The position numbers were made by a program, and so were the translations under genes. Positions 25,492-34,080 of a stretch of 64,000 nucleotides of DNA are shown here, piece by piece; within the stretch, counting starts at the first letter, position 1, and the number at the start of each line of letters is the position of its first letter. The notes under the pieces are model-generated. The model saw only the letters and a list, made by a program, of their open reading frames with translations, did not search any database and was not told where the DNA came from. Source of the DNA: Paenibacillus tritici (GTDB lineage: Bacteria; Bacillota; Bacilli; Paenibacillales; Paenibacillaceae); the NCBI RefSeq assembly GCF_013204885.1, contig NZ_JABMKX010000004.1, positions 1 through 64,000 of the forward strand, written 5' to 3'.

Positions 25492-25559
25492 GTTAACAAA
25501 CTCAGCTTCCCCTCTGTCCCCTCAGCAACGGCGCGGATACGGGGAATTTCCTGCAGAAG

Positions 25560-25585
25560 TGTAACTTTTGGCGTTCTCATACGTG
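25560..25585 (+). promoter_or_regulatory. Candidate ECF-type promoter of the sigma/anti-sigma pair
   Basis: TGTAAC at 25560-25565 and CGTG at 25582-25585 are separated by 16 bases, close to the TGAAAC-N16-CGTA form recognised by Bacillus ECF sigma factors. The predicted start lies just upstream of the ribosome site of 25607. Autoregulation is typical of ECF factors and would fit. Confidence 0.45.
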
Positions 25586-25606
25586 GATGGAGTAAGGGGG
25601 GAGGAG

Positions 25607-26110
25607 ATGGAGCCGAATTCGCTGGATGAGGTATACGAAAATTATGTTGCGGACATCTACCGCTATCTGCGCTCCCTCTGCCAGGACCACCATGCGGCCG
25701 AAGATTTGATGCAGGAGACCTTTTACCGTGCTTATCTGTATCTGGAGGATTGCCGGGAAGAGAAGATTAAGCCGTGGCTGTTCCGCGTGGCTTACAATGC
25801 TTTTGTAGATTATAAGCGCAAGGAGAAGCGGAGTGTGGCCAAGGAAGCCGGTTACTTCAGCAGTCTGGTTCATCCGGACACGACAGAGGGGACTTTGCTG
25901 CGTCAGGAACGCTGGGAGGAAGCGGCTCTGGCGCTCAGTCTTCTGCCGGAAGGACAGCGCCATGCGCTGCTCCTGCATGATTATCACGGGCTGAGTTACA
26001 AGGAAGCCGCAGACATTATGGATGTGGGCCTGTCCCAATACAAGATACTGGTATTCCGCGCCAGGCAGAAGCTGCGTGAGGCGGAGCGGAGGAGGAATGA
26101 GCATGAGTGA
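25607..26110 (+). CDS. ECF-type RNA polymerase sigma factor
   Basis: A 167-residue sigma-70 family factor with region 2 (YENYVADIYRYLRSLCQDHH, AAEDLMQETFYRAYLYL) and region 4 (LALSLLPEGQRHALLLHDYH, then GLSYKEAADIMDVGLSQYKI). The length and the absence of regions 1 and 3 mark it as extracytoplasmic function. The ATG 25607 start has a GGGGGGAGGAG site; an upstream in-frame TTG would overlap the proposed promoter. The stop overlaps the anti-sigma start by eight bases, so translation is coupled. The stimulus is unknown; cell-envelope stress is the usual class. Confidence 0.9.
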   Translation: MEPNSLDEVYENYVADIYRYLRSLCQDHHAAEDLMQETFYRAYLYLEDCREEKIKPWLFRVAYNAFVDYKRKEKRSVAKEAGYFSSLVHPDTTEGTLLRQERWEEAALALSLLPEGQRHALLLHDYHGLSYKEAADIMDVGLSQYKILVFRARQKLREAERRRNEHE

Positions 26111-27311
26111 GGAATTCAAAGAGAAGCTGCGCCAATACAGCGAAGGCACCCTTCCGGAGGAAGAGCGTGAGGAGCTGGAGAGTGAACTGGCGAAGCTTGA
26201 AGCGTATCAGCAGTATCTGGAGGAGCAGATGGAGCAGGAGGAGCAGACCGGCGGACGGTGGACCAAGGCGGACCCGGAAGGAGGGGCAGCTCCAGGGCCC
26301 AAGAAGACGAAGAGGAAGGCGAAGCGAAGAGAAAAGTCTATTATCCGCCGGGGCAAATGGAAAGCACGGATCACCAACACGTTCACTGTATTCTCTGCGC
26401 TTCTGATCTTTACAGTCATCAGCAGCATTATCACAACGGTCTTCTACAGCACCGGAGACCGTGGGGACACTTACAGTGATGTAGTGTCATCGGCGATTGC
26501 CGTTACCCGTCCCAATACGACGGTGAGGCTTTCATCGAACGCGCATTATTTTTTCCGCCTGGAGTTAACCGGGAACCTGCTGAGGCAGGTGGGCGGCGAG
26601 AGCATTCAGGTGGGCAACTATACCCAGAACCTCTTTCTGGGAAGAGGCAATCCTGGGGAGTTTAACTGGACGGATGAGCGGAATGGGTCCGGGAATATTT
26701 TTTATTATCCGTCTGCGAAGGGCACGGCCGGGAGAGGGGATAACAGCGATCAGTGGAAGAGGCTGGAGAAGCTTCCTGAAGGTACGGTTGCTGAGGCGTA
26801 TCTGTCACTCGGCCATTTATATACCACAGATGAACTCCTGAAGCAGCTGGAGCCGCTGAATCTTCAGCCGGTCTGGTTCGGAGCAGATGCCGGACCTTCA
26901 ACGAGGGAGGACGATGTGGTCGTATATCCGCTTGGCTTCCCTTATCAGCCTATGTGGCATAAGGACGATATGAAGAAATCCGAAGTCACCACTACCAAGA
27001 CAGGCTGGTTCAGCTCGGTATCCTCCTATAGCAGCGTATCGCCTTCCGTTGATGAATACGGTAGCGGCGCGTTGCGGGATGCCAACTTTATCAAGACGCT
27101 TAAGCTGCTGCAGCAGCATCAGACACTCGCGGGCAGAGCGGTGCATATCAATCAGTTAGACACCTCTCTGGCCTATCTGGAACAGAATGGGGTTAAGCTC
27201 TATGGAGCCGTTGTCACCGGACCGGTCAAGGAGCTGCTGAAGCTGCGCGAAGCCTCCTGGGTAAGCCATTTACAGGTAGGGGAAGTGCGGCTGTGGAACT
27301 GGCAGGAATAA
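26103..27311 (+). CDS. Membrane anti-sigma factor for the adjacent ECF sigma
   Basis: About 400 residues. A cytoplasmic N-terminal segment rich in Glu (LRQYSEGTLPEEEREELESE) is followed by a Lys/Arg-rich linker, one membrane helix (FTVFSALLIFTVISSIITTV, about residues 100-120) and a large extracytoplasmic domain with HINQLDTSLAYLEQNGVKLY and AVVTGPVKELLKL. This matches the sigma-factor-regulator N- and C-terminal domain pair found beside Firmicute ECF factors. GGAGG at 26091-26095 favours ATG 26103. It should hold the sigma factor at the membrane until a signal is sensed outside. Confidence 0.85.
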   Translation: MSEEFKEKLRQYSEGTLPEEEREELESELAKLEAYQQYLEEQMEQEEQTGGRWTKADPEGGAAPGPKKTKRKAKRREKSIIRRGKWKARITNTFTVFSALLIFTVISSIITTVFYSTGDRGDTYSDVVSSAIAVTRPNTTVRLSSNAHYFFRLELTGNLLRQVGGESIQVGNYTQNLFLGRGNPGEFNWTDERNGSGNIFYYPSAKGTAGRGDNSDQWKRLEKLPEGTVAEAYLSLGHLYTTDELLKQLEPLNLQPVWFGADAGPSTREDDVVVYPLGFPYQPMWHKDDMKKSEVTTTKTGWFSSVSSYSSVSPSVDEYGSGALRDANFIKTLKLLQQHQTLAGRAVHINQLDTSLAYLEQNGVKLYGAVVTGPVKELLKLREASWVSHLQVGEVRLWNWQE

Positions 27312-27346
27312 TTGGAGTTAAAGACTACAAGAATAGGAGATTTCCC

Positions 27347-27991
27347 ATGGAAAAGAAATTGCGTTCTTATCTGATCCAAGAGAGTAAACTTCCGGTCAAC
27401 TGGAATGAGATTAGTCCGCTTGGAGTGGATCAGTACCTGTGGCTTCACAATGGATACCAGCCGAAGGTCGAGGTCAAGCTTTGTTACACGGGTGAGCGAT
27501 TGCATATAAGGTTTCAAGTCTTTGAGGAGAATCCGCTCATCCGCTACCATAGTCCCGGTGATCCTGTATATAAGGACAGCTGCGTCGAATTTTTTATCCA
27601 GCCGCTTCCTGATTCGGATGCCCGTTACCTGAATTTTGAGCTGAATGCGGCAGGCGTCCTTCTGTTGCAGCTGGGTGAGGGAAGAGAGCAGCGGATTCCG
27701 CTTGCACAGGATTCAACAGAACTTTTTCAGATCAAGGGGGACTTTCATGCGAATGCTGGGCAAACAACCGGGGAGAACACCTGGTGGACACTGGAATTTT
27801 CGATCCCCTTTGCCTGGCTGCAGAGCCTGTTTCCTGACTTCACGGTAGCATCCGGGCAGCTTCTGCGCGGTAACTTCTATAAATGCGGGGATGAGACGGA
27901 TATACCCCATTACGGATGCTGGAACCGGGTGGATTCAGCTTCGCCGAACTTTCATTTGAGCTCCTGCTTCGGTGAATTGAAGTTTCAATAG
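27347..27991 (+). CDS. CBM9-like carbohydrate-binding domain protein
   Basis: A 214-residue single domain resembling the carbohydrate-binding family 9-like fold. It carries GYQPKVEVKLCYTGERLHIR, the DSCVEFFIQP segment typical of this fold, ARYLNFELNAAG, WWTLEFSIPFAWL and RGNFYKCGDETDIPHYGCWN. There is no signal peptide, so it would be cytoplasmic unless exported by another route. AGGAG precedes ATG 27347. It follows the anti-sigma gene by 35 bases and may be cotranscribed. The ligand is unknown. Confidence 0.78.
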   Translation: MEKKLRSYLIQESKLPVNWNEISPLGVDQYLWLHNGYQPKVEVKLCYTGERLHIRFQVFEENPLIRYHSPGDPVYKDSCVEFFIQPLPDSDARYLNFELNAAGVLLLQLGEGREQRIPLAQDSTELFQIKGDFHANAGQTTGENTWWTLEFSIPFAWLQSLFPDFTVASGQLLRGNFYKCGDETDIPHYGCWNRVDSASPNFHLSSCFGELKFQ

Positions 27992-28315
27992 GTAGGCTTA
28001 ATCGCAGCCGCTTGGCTATACCCTCATCTGATATATCAGGTGGGGGTTTCTTTTTGAAATATATTGCGGAATGAGTCGAAAAAAGCGGGATTATGCAATT
28101 AATCTCTTGATCAGCTAAATAACCATGATCGGGGTTTTAGTATAATTATCTTTAAGAAGCTAAGGTATGCGCTGTAATGTGTTCATTTATCAATTACTCG
28201 TTTCCTGTCGTTTTTTCTTGAAGTCTGGGGTCATATGAAAGATACTTAAGTTTATTTACTGTAGTCTATGAAGCATGGCGGGAGAACTATTTCGGCCTTA
28301 CAGGGGGGTGGCAGG
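27992..28315. other. Intergenic region before the polysaccharide-utilisation genes
   Basis: It holds the terminator at 28020-28055, then AT-rich DNA that includes TTTTAGTATAAT around 28133-28144, a possible -10 element with no good -35. I saw no gene in it. The stretch 28268-28315 is open in frame with the sensor kinase but lacks a ribosome site. Confidence 0.5.
28020..28055 (+). terminator. Terminator after the CBM9-like gene
   Basis: ACCCTCATCTGATA pairs with TATCAGGTGGGGGT, followed by TTTCTTTTT. Confidence 0.8.
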
Positions 28316-30076
28316 TTGGGTACGGGAATCACCAGGTGGACTCTGCGTTCCAAATTCATTGTGATGTTGCTGCTCTTCGGCGTGCTTCCCATGCTTGTTA
28401 TCGGCTGGGCCGGTTATGATGCCTCCAAGCGTACGATTATTCAACAGGCAGTGGAAATCCAGTCCCGTTTGCTCGAACAGACGGTTGCCTCCGTAGACAG
28501 TGAGCTGTCGATGTATCAAATGCTCGCCGGATCGTTCGGGCAGGAGGAGAGTGTCCGCCAGATGCTTGATCCGGAGTCTTCTCCGGACGATCTGAGGCGC
28601 TACGTCAAGGAATGGGATATGTTCAACCAGTTGCTGAGCAAACTGGTCTTCTCCAAATTTGAAGAGACGCCCTCAATTGTGATCTACGGTTATAACCGTA
28701 AAGTGTTCACAAGCTGGGGGGCGGACGGCACCAGTCTGGCCGATTATCTGGACAGCAATACGGAATTCAGAAAAGTACTGAAGGCCGCCAGCACCGGCCG
28801 GTTTGTATGGGCGGCTCCGCATCCCGTCTTCGACTTGTCCAGCGCGGCCGAGCCGATGTTCACCTATGTGGCCGGATATACGGATGCCGATACCGGCACA
28901 GAGTTGGGGAAAATGCTAATCTCGGGTTCCTTAACCGCCTTGGTAGAAGATCTGGCCTCCAATAACCGGTTTGTCATCGCGAAGCCGGAGGGTTCACTGG
29001 TGTACTCCGTCCCTGGGGCCGCCGTACCTGAAGCCGTTCTTGGGGAAGCAGTTGCTGCTTCTTATATCAAGGGCGCAGCTGTGCTGAACCGGGGAGAGAG
29101 TATGAACAAGTCCCTTTATATATCCGCGAAGCTGCTGAACGATTGGGTTGTTGTTAAGGAGATCCCCTACCGCAGTCTGCTGTCAGAGCTTGGGGAGATC
29201 CGCAATATCATGCTGCTGGTCATCGGACTCTGTGTACTGCTGTCTATTCTGCTTGGGCATTGGTTCACCGGCCGGATGCTGCGGCCGATTAAGCAGATGG
29301 TCCGGGTCATGAGAAGGATCGGGTCAGGGGAGTGGGCGCATCTTCCGCTGATCCGCACCGACCCGGAGCTTGACCTGCTTCAGCGTTCATTTCTGAGCAT
29401 GACCTCCGATTTGAAGGAGCTGCAGGAACGTATGGAGGTCGAGCAGCAGCAGAAGCTGGAGCTGGAGCTTGAATCACTGCTGGCGCAAATTCAGCCCCAC
29501 ATGATCAAGAATACGCTGGCAGTGGTCAGCGGGCTGGCGCTGCGCGGCAAGACGGAGCAGATCCGCGAGGTCGTCCATGCGCTGGGATATTTTCTATCCT
29601 CCAAGATCTACCCGGAGAATCCGCTTGTCACCATTGAAGAAGATTTGGATGCGCTACAGCACTACCTGACCATTATGCGGATTCGCTACCCGGACCGGAT
29701 TCATGTCCTGATTGATGTGCCGGATGCGCTGCTTGGACAGCATATTCCCCGCTTTACTTTGCAGCCGCTGGTGGAGAATAGTATCTATCACGGGATGAAG
29801 AACGATGAAGCCATTCATATCTGGATTCAGGCTTATGATATATCCGCCACCTTCACCATTTCAGTAGCCGACAACGGGGCAGGCACAGCCAAGCAGCCGT
29901 TCGAAGCTGCCGTAGAAGGGGAGGATACGGGGCGGGTGACTGCATACTCCGGCATTGGGTTATCCAATATCCGGCAGCGTATAGCCCTGTATTTCGGCGG
30001 AGCCGGGACCCTGCGCTTCGAGAGCCGTCCGGGAACCGGAGCTCAGGTGGAGATCACACTGCCCAAGCGGCAATAA
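28316..30076 (+). CDS. YesM-like sensor histidine kinase
   Basis: About 586 residues: a first membrane helix (FIVMLLLFGVLPMLVIGWAG), a large extracytoplasmic Cache-type region, a second helix (NIMLLVIGLCVLLSILLGHW), HAMP, a His_kinase domain and an HATPase (PLVENSIYHGMKN, DNGAG, GIGLSNIRQRIALYFGGAG). The phospho-acceptor box reads QIQPHMIKNTL where the family usually has QINPHFLYNTL; the histidine is kept. TTG 28316 has AGGGGGG upstream and is preferred; ATG 28268 has none. It precedes its response regulator by 33 bases. It likely senses an extracellular oligosaccharide. Confidence 0.9.
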   Translation: MGTGITRWTLRSKFIVMLLLFGVLPMLVIGWAGYDASKRTIIQQAVEIQSRLLEQTVASVDSELSMYQMLAGSFGQEESVRQMLDPESSPDDLRRYVKEWDMFNQLLSKLVFSKFEETPSIVIYGYNRKVFTSWGADGTSLADYLDSNTEFRKVLKAASTGRFVWAAPHPVFDLSSAAEPMFTYVAGYTDADTGTELGKMLISGSLTALVEDLASNNRFVIAKPEGSLVYSVPGAAVPEAVLGEAVAASYIKGAAVLNRGESMNKSLYISAKLLNDWVVVKEIPYRSLLSELGEIRNIMLLVIGLCVLLSILLGHWFTGRMLRPIKQMVRVMRRIGSGEWAHLPLIRTDPELDLLQRSFLSMTSDLKELQERMEVEQQQKLELELESLLAQIQPHMIKNTLAVVSGLALRGKTEQIREVVHALGYFLSSKIYPENPLVTIEEDLDALQHYLTIMRIRYPDRIHVLIDVPDALLGQHIPRFTLQPLVENSIYHGMKNDEAIHIWIQAYDISATFTISVADNGAGTAKQPFEAAVEGEDTGRVTAYSGIGLSNIRQRIALYFGGAGTLRFESRPGTGAQVEITLPKRQ

Positions 30077-30109
30077 GCAGAAGAAGCTGTCTATATAAGG
30101 AGGGGCAAC

Positions 30110-31579
30110 ATGACCATTCGAACGATGCTGGTGGAGGATGAGTGGCTGATCCGGGAGGCCCTGCTGAAGACCATTCCCTGGGAGCGGTACGGCTTCGAAA
30201 TTGCAGGGGAGGCGGGCAATGGAAGTGAAGCGCTTGAGATGTTCATCCGGCTGCAGCCGGATGTGGTGATTACAGATATTCGTATGCCGGGCATGGACGG
30301 GCTGGAGCTGATTGCCTGCATCCGCGAGATATCGCCGACGGTACTGATTTGTATCTTAAGCAGCCATACGGACTTTCAGCTCGCCCGGCAGGGCATCCGC
30401 TACGGCGTATTCGAATATCTGGACAAGCTGAATCTGTCATCCGGCGAGATCGAACACTGTCTGGCAAGATTGTATGAGACCTTTCAGGGGCACTCCCGCG
30501 AGCGTGACGTTTCCACGCTTCCGGTAGAGCCGCAGCAGGAAGTGCGGAGTCTTGAGCTGCAATCTCCCTCTGCCTGGCTGAAGCAGTTCAGGATACAGGC
30601 ACGGGAGTGTGCAGGCTGGAGATGGGTCATTATGCAGATCAGCCGGGAGACATGGGAGCAGACGGATATTCATGCCTGGCTGGAGGAATTCCCGTATCCG
30701 GAGGTCATTAAGGAGCGGCGATTGTTCGTGGACGCAGAGCAGCGGCTGCATCTTATTATGGAGGGCGAGATCGAAGTGCCGCGCCTGCTGCTGGAACGTT
30801 ATGAGGATACCGGTATCCTGATCAGCTCCAGGGTGGCTGGACCGGAGGAGTGGGAGAAGGCTTACCGTGAGGCTGAAGAATTGCAGGCGGATTTGTTCTA
30901 TACGGGCTGGAACCATGCGGTGGATTATGAGCACAAGCGTATCTATCAAGTCTCTGGCCCGGCGCTGACGGGCGATCAGGAGGATAAGCTGATAGCTTTG
31001 CTTGCGGTCGGCAATGCCAATGCGATCCTGGAGTGCCTGGATGAGCTGCTGCTGGATGCGCAGCGGCGCAGCGTTCATCCGAAGCGGTTGATCCAGGCGC
31101 TTACAATGCTGCTGACTCGGAATATCCCCGGTAAATATCTTCAGCGCGAGCATACCGCCGTGTGGGGGGAAGCCATCGGCCGCATTCATTCCTGTACAAC
31201 CGCCGGAGAATTCATGGAGCGTATGTCATCTGCTCTGAGGACGGTGATGCAGGACAAGGACCGCCCGGTAACCATGGATGTGGAAGTTGCGCTCCGCTAT
31301 GCGCAGGAGCATTATGCAGAGAAGCTGACGCTTGGCCGCCTGGCCGGTGCTGCGCACCTGAATCCGAATTATTTCGCCACGTTATTCAAGGAGCAGACCG
31401 GCGAGACGCCGATGGCCTTCGTGGCCCGTCTGCGCGTAGAGAAGGCCAAGGAGCTGCTCAAGCGCCGCGAGGGGAGTGTCCAGGAGATTGCGGAGCAGGT
31501 AGGTCTGCATAATCTAAGCCACTTCTCGCGGGTATTCAAAAAGATGACCGGACAGACTCCCTCCGAATATCGCGGATAA
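30110..31579 (+). CDS. YesN-like response regulator with AraC-type DNA-binding domain
   Basis: A receiver domain (residues 1-120; phospho-Asp in DVVITDIRMPGMDG, Lys in YLDKLN) is followed by a middle region and a C-terminal AraC helix-turn-helix pair: YAEKLTLGRLAGAAHLNPNY, FATLFKEQTGETPMAFV and LHNLSHFSRVFKKMTGQTPS. It is the partner of the upstream kinase. Regulators of this type activate neighbouring sugar-transport genes, here the ABC transporter 250 bases downstream. GGAGGGG precedes the ATG. A terminator follows, separating it from the transporter. Confidence 0.92.
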   Translation: MTIRTMLVEDEWLIREALLKTIPWERYGFEIAGEAGNGSEALEMFIRLQPDVVITDIRMPGMDGLELIACIREISPTVLICILSSHTDFQLARQGIRYGVFEYLDKLNLSSGEIEHCLARLYETFQGHSRERDVSTLPVEPQQEVRSLELQSPSAWLKQFRIQARECAGWRWVIMQISRETWEQTDIHAWLEEFPYPEVIKERRLFVDAEQRLHLIMEGEIEVPRLLLERYEDTGILISSRVAGPEEWEKAYREAEELQADLFYTGWNHAVDYEHKRIYQVSGPALTGDQEDKLIALLAVGNANAILECLDELLLDAQRRSVHPKRLIQALTMLLTRNIPGKYLQREHTAVWGEAIGRIHSCTTAGEFMERMSSALRTVMQDKDRPVTMDVEVALRYAQEHYAEKLTLGRLAGAAHLNPNYFATLFKEQTGETPMAFVARLRVEKAKELLKRREGSVQEIAEQVGLHNLSHFSRVFKKMTGQTPSEYRG

Positions 31580-31618
31580 TCTGTATTATAGAATACAAAA
31601 CTGAAGATCGGACTAGTC

Positions 31619-31640
31619 AAGGGATAACATCCCTTTTTTT
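31619..31640 (+). terminator. Terminator after the YesN-like gene
   Basis: AAGGGAT, loop AAC, ATCCCTT, then a T-run of seven. Confidence 0.75.
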
Positions 31641-31683
31641 GTGCGCATATGTCATGTCAATGTTATGAAAACGTACATGAAAG

Positions 31684-31713
31684 TTACTGAAAGCGCAAAC
31701 AAAACTTTATTAT
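31684..31713 (+). promoter_or_regulatory. Candidate promoter of the sugar ABC transporter operon
   Basis: TTACTG (31684-31689) and TATTAT (31708-31713) are 18 bases apart; an alternative TATTAT lies at 31711-31716. The -35 match is weak, as expected of an activator-dependent promoter. The cre site falls inside it. Confidence 0.4.
31687..31702 (+). promoter_or_regulatory. Catabolite-responsive element (cre) for CcpA
   Basis: CTGAAAGCGCAAACAA fits the cre consensus WTGNNARCGNWWWCAW at 15 of 16 positions. It lies between the proposed -35 and -10 of the transporter operon, where CcpA would block transcription when preferred sugars are present. Confidence 0.7.
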
Positions 31714-31825
31714 TATGAAGGAATCAACAATTGTACTGAGTTGTGTGCAAAGACAACCGCCTTAAACTGCTTTATATTTACATCAAGTGAGGAACACTTA
31801 CACAACCGACCTTGGAGGGGAATAC

Positions 31826-33109
31826 ATGAAAAATTGGATGAAGCCTTTGATTGGAATTTCGGCAAGTGCAGTACTTCTGGCAGGCTGCGGCAAGGACACA
31901 ACAGATCAAGCAGCGAAGGGGACCCCGGCTTCGGAGCAAGAGGTGGCCATTAAGTTCATGCTGTGGAATGATAGCGCCTCAGAGCGGATGTATGATGAAC
32001 TGGCCCAGGCGTTTGAAGCGAAGAACCCGGGTCTCACCGTTGATTTCACCAAAAGCGATGCCAATACCTACAGTGAACGGTTGACGGTAACATTGACAGG
32101 CGGCGGAGAAGTTGACGCTTTTGCTTTTAAAAGTCTGGACGAGTACTACAAGCTGGCCTCGTCGGGACGCGCATTGGCGCTCGATGATTATGCGGCTGCT
32201 AACAGTGCCGGGCTGGCTGGCGTGGAGTCTTCCTTGGACAACCTCAAGATTAACGATAAGCTGTATGGCTTGCCTTTCCGCTCTGACGGCTGGGCGCTCT
32301 ACTACAATAAGAATCTGTTTGACAAGGCGGGTGTTGCCTATCCGGGTGACGATCTGACCTGGGAACAATATTTGGAACTGGCTAAGCAGATGACCAGCGG
32401 AAGCGGACAGGACAAGATTTACGGCTCCTTCATGCCGGATTGGGCGCAGACCTGGTATTCATACGGACAGCAGCTTGGCGCCTCGCTCTACAGTGAGGAT
32501 CTAACGCCTTATATTGAAGGGCTTAAGCTGCGTAAAGAACTGTCGGACAGCGGCGCACAGCCTTCCATAGCCGAGAACAAGGCCACCAATGCGCATTACA
32601 GAACGGCCTTCCTGACCGGTAAATATGCAATGGTTGTGACGGGAACCTGGTTCCCTGGCATGCTGGAGCAGGATAAGAAGGACAGCAAGCTGAACTTCGA
32701 TTGGGGAATGACCTATGTCCCGCATCCGCCGGAGGTTAAGAAGGGCACCACAATGACCGCGGTAGTTGTCCATGCCGTGAGCTCGGATTCCAAACATCAG
32801 GAGGAGGCCAAGAAGTGGATCGGCTTCATCTCCAGTGAAGAAGGACAGCAGATTGTGGCTAAATACCAGACGCCGGCTTCAGCAGCCGACAGTGTCAAGG
32901 ACCAGTACAAAGCAGCTTTTACCAATGATGCGGTGAATCTGGATGCCATCTTCAATATTACGTCTGTTCCAGAGCGGGAATTACGCAAAGGGATTACCCA
33001 AATGAATACGATCGTTACAGAAGAAGGAGAATTGGCGCTCCTGGGCGAGTCAACACCTGAGAAGGCGATTGAGAACATTAAGAAGAGAAGAGACCAAGAG
33101 ATTCAATAG
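31826..33109 (+). CDS. ABC transporter extracellular sugar-binding lipoprotein
   Basis: A 427-residue family 1 solute-binding protein. The leader MKNWMKPLIGISASAVLLAG ends at the lipobox cysteine (LAGC), followed by a Thr/Ala/Ser linker and a two-lobe binding fold with KFMLWNDSASERMYDELAQA, LYGLPFRSDGWALYYNKNLF and KYAMVVTGTWFPGML. It captures oligosaccharides outside the membrane for the two permeases that follow. GGAGGGG before ATG 31826 sets the start. It sits behind a cre site and downstream of the two-component system. Confidence 0.92.
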   Translation: MKNWMKPLIGISASAVLLAGCGKDTTDQAAKGTPASEQEVAIKFMLWNDSASERMYDELAQAFEAKNPGLTVDFTKSDANTYSERLTVTLTGGGEVDAFAFKSLDEYYKLASSGRALALDDYAAANSAGLAGVESSLDNLKINDKLYGLPFRSDGWALYYNKNLFDKAGVAYPGDDLTWEQYLELAKQMTSGSGQDKIYGSFMPDWAQTWYSYGQQLGASLYSEDLTPYIEGLKLRKELSDSGAQPSIAENKATNAHYRTAFLTGKYAMVVTGTWFPGMLEQDKKDSKLNFDWGMTYVPHPPEVKKGTTMTAVVVHAVSSDSKHQEEAKKWIGFISSEEGQQIVAKYQTPASAADSVKDQYKAAFTNDAVNLDAIFNITSVPERELRKGITQMNTIVTEEGELALLGESTPEKAIENIKKRRDQEIQ

Positions 33110-33132
33110 ATCAAGAGCGGGGAAGTGATGAC

Positions 33133-34080
33133 ATGTCTTCTTTGAATAAAAGCGTACCGGCAGCGCAGGGAGCCAGCCTGGCCAAAGGCAGGGAACCATC
33201 CTTGTGGCAGCGGATGATGCATCCGCAAGCGAGAACGGCCTATCTGTTCCTCCTGCCTAATCTACTGGGGTTCCTGTTGTTCATTGCCGTTCCGAGCGTG
33301 ATGGCGCTCGGACTCGGCTTCACGGAATGGGACGGCTATAATCCGGTGAAATGGACCGGACTGAGCAATTATGTCCGGCTGATGCAGGACGAGAACTTCC
33401 GGATTGCTCTCCAGAATACCCTGCTCTACACCTTCGGCTCTTGTCTGCTCGTTATCATTGCCTCCCTGTCCCTGGCCTTGCTTGTTAACCAGAAAATGAA
33501 AGGGATGTCGCTCTACAGAGCAGCCTTCTTCTTCCCCCATATCGCATCATTTATCGCGGTGGCAGTGGTCTGGCAGGCCATCTTCAATCCGACGCTCGGG
33601 CCGCTGAATATGTTCCTTGGCAAGTTCATGGATCATCCGCCCGGATGGCTGATCAGCTCAGACTGGGCTCTGTTCAGCATCATCCTTGTCTCCGCCTGGA
33701 AGATGGCCGGCTACTATATGCTGCTGTTCCTGGCCGGCTTGCAGGGGATTTCCAAAGAGCTATACGAAGCAGCCAACATCGACGGCGCCAATATACTGCA
33801 GCGCTTCCGCAACATCACGCTGCCGATGCTGTCTCCGGTCACCTTCTTTGTCATCATCACCTGCATTATTAATCTGTTCAAGTCCTTTGATCTGGTGTAT
33901 GTCATGACCGGCGGGGGGCCGGGCCGTTCCACGAAGCTGCTCGTCTATGATATCTTCGTCCAGTCGTTCCGCAATTCCGCATTTGGTTACGCTTCGGCCG
34001 AAGCCATCGTGCTGTTCCTGATCGTTCTGGCGATTACGTACGTTCAATTCAAGGGGGAGAAAAGATGGGTCAATTACTAG
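33133..34080 (+). CDS. Sugar ABC transporter permease (first)
   Basis: A 315-residue MalF-type inner-membrane permease with six helices; the region RTAYLFLLPNLLGFLLFIAV opens the membrane part. The ATPase-contact EAA loop reads LYEAANIDGANILQRFRNIT. No ATPase gene is in the cluster, so a shared MsmX-type ATPase encoded elsewhere is inferred. The 3' end overlaps the second permease by 16 bases. Confidence 0.92.
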   Translation: MSSLNKSVPAAQGASLAKGREPSLWQRMMHPQARTAYLFLLPNLLGFLLFIAVPSVMALGLGFTEWDGYNPVKWTGLSNYVRLMQDENFRIALQNTLLYTFGSCLLVIIASLSLALLVNQKMKGMSLYRAAFFFPHIASFIAVAVVWQAIFNPTLGPLNMFLGKFMDHPPGWLISSDWALFSIILVSAWKMAGYYMLLFLAGLQGISKELYEAANIDGANILQRFRNITLPMLSPVTFFVIITCIINLFKSFDLVYVMTGGGPGRSTKLLVYDIFVQSFRNSAFGYASAEAIVLFLIVLAITYVQFKGEKRWVNY

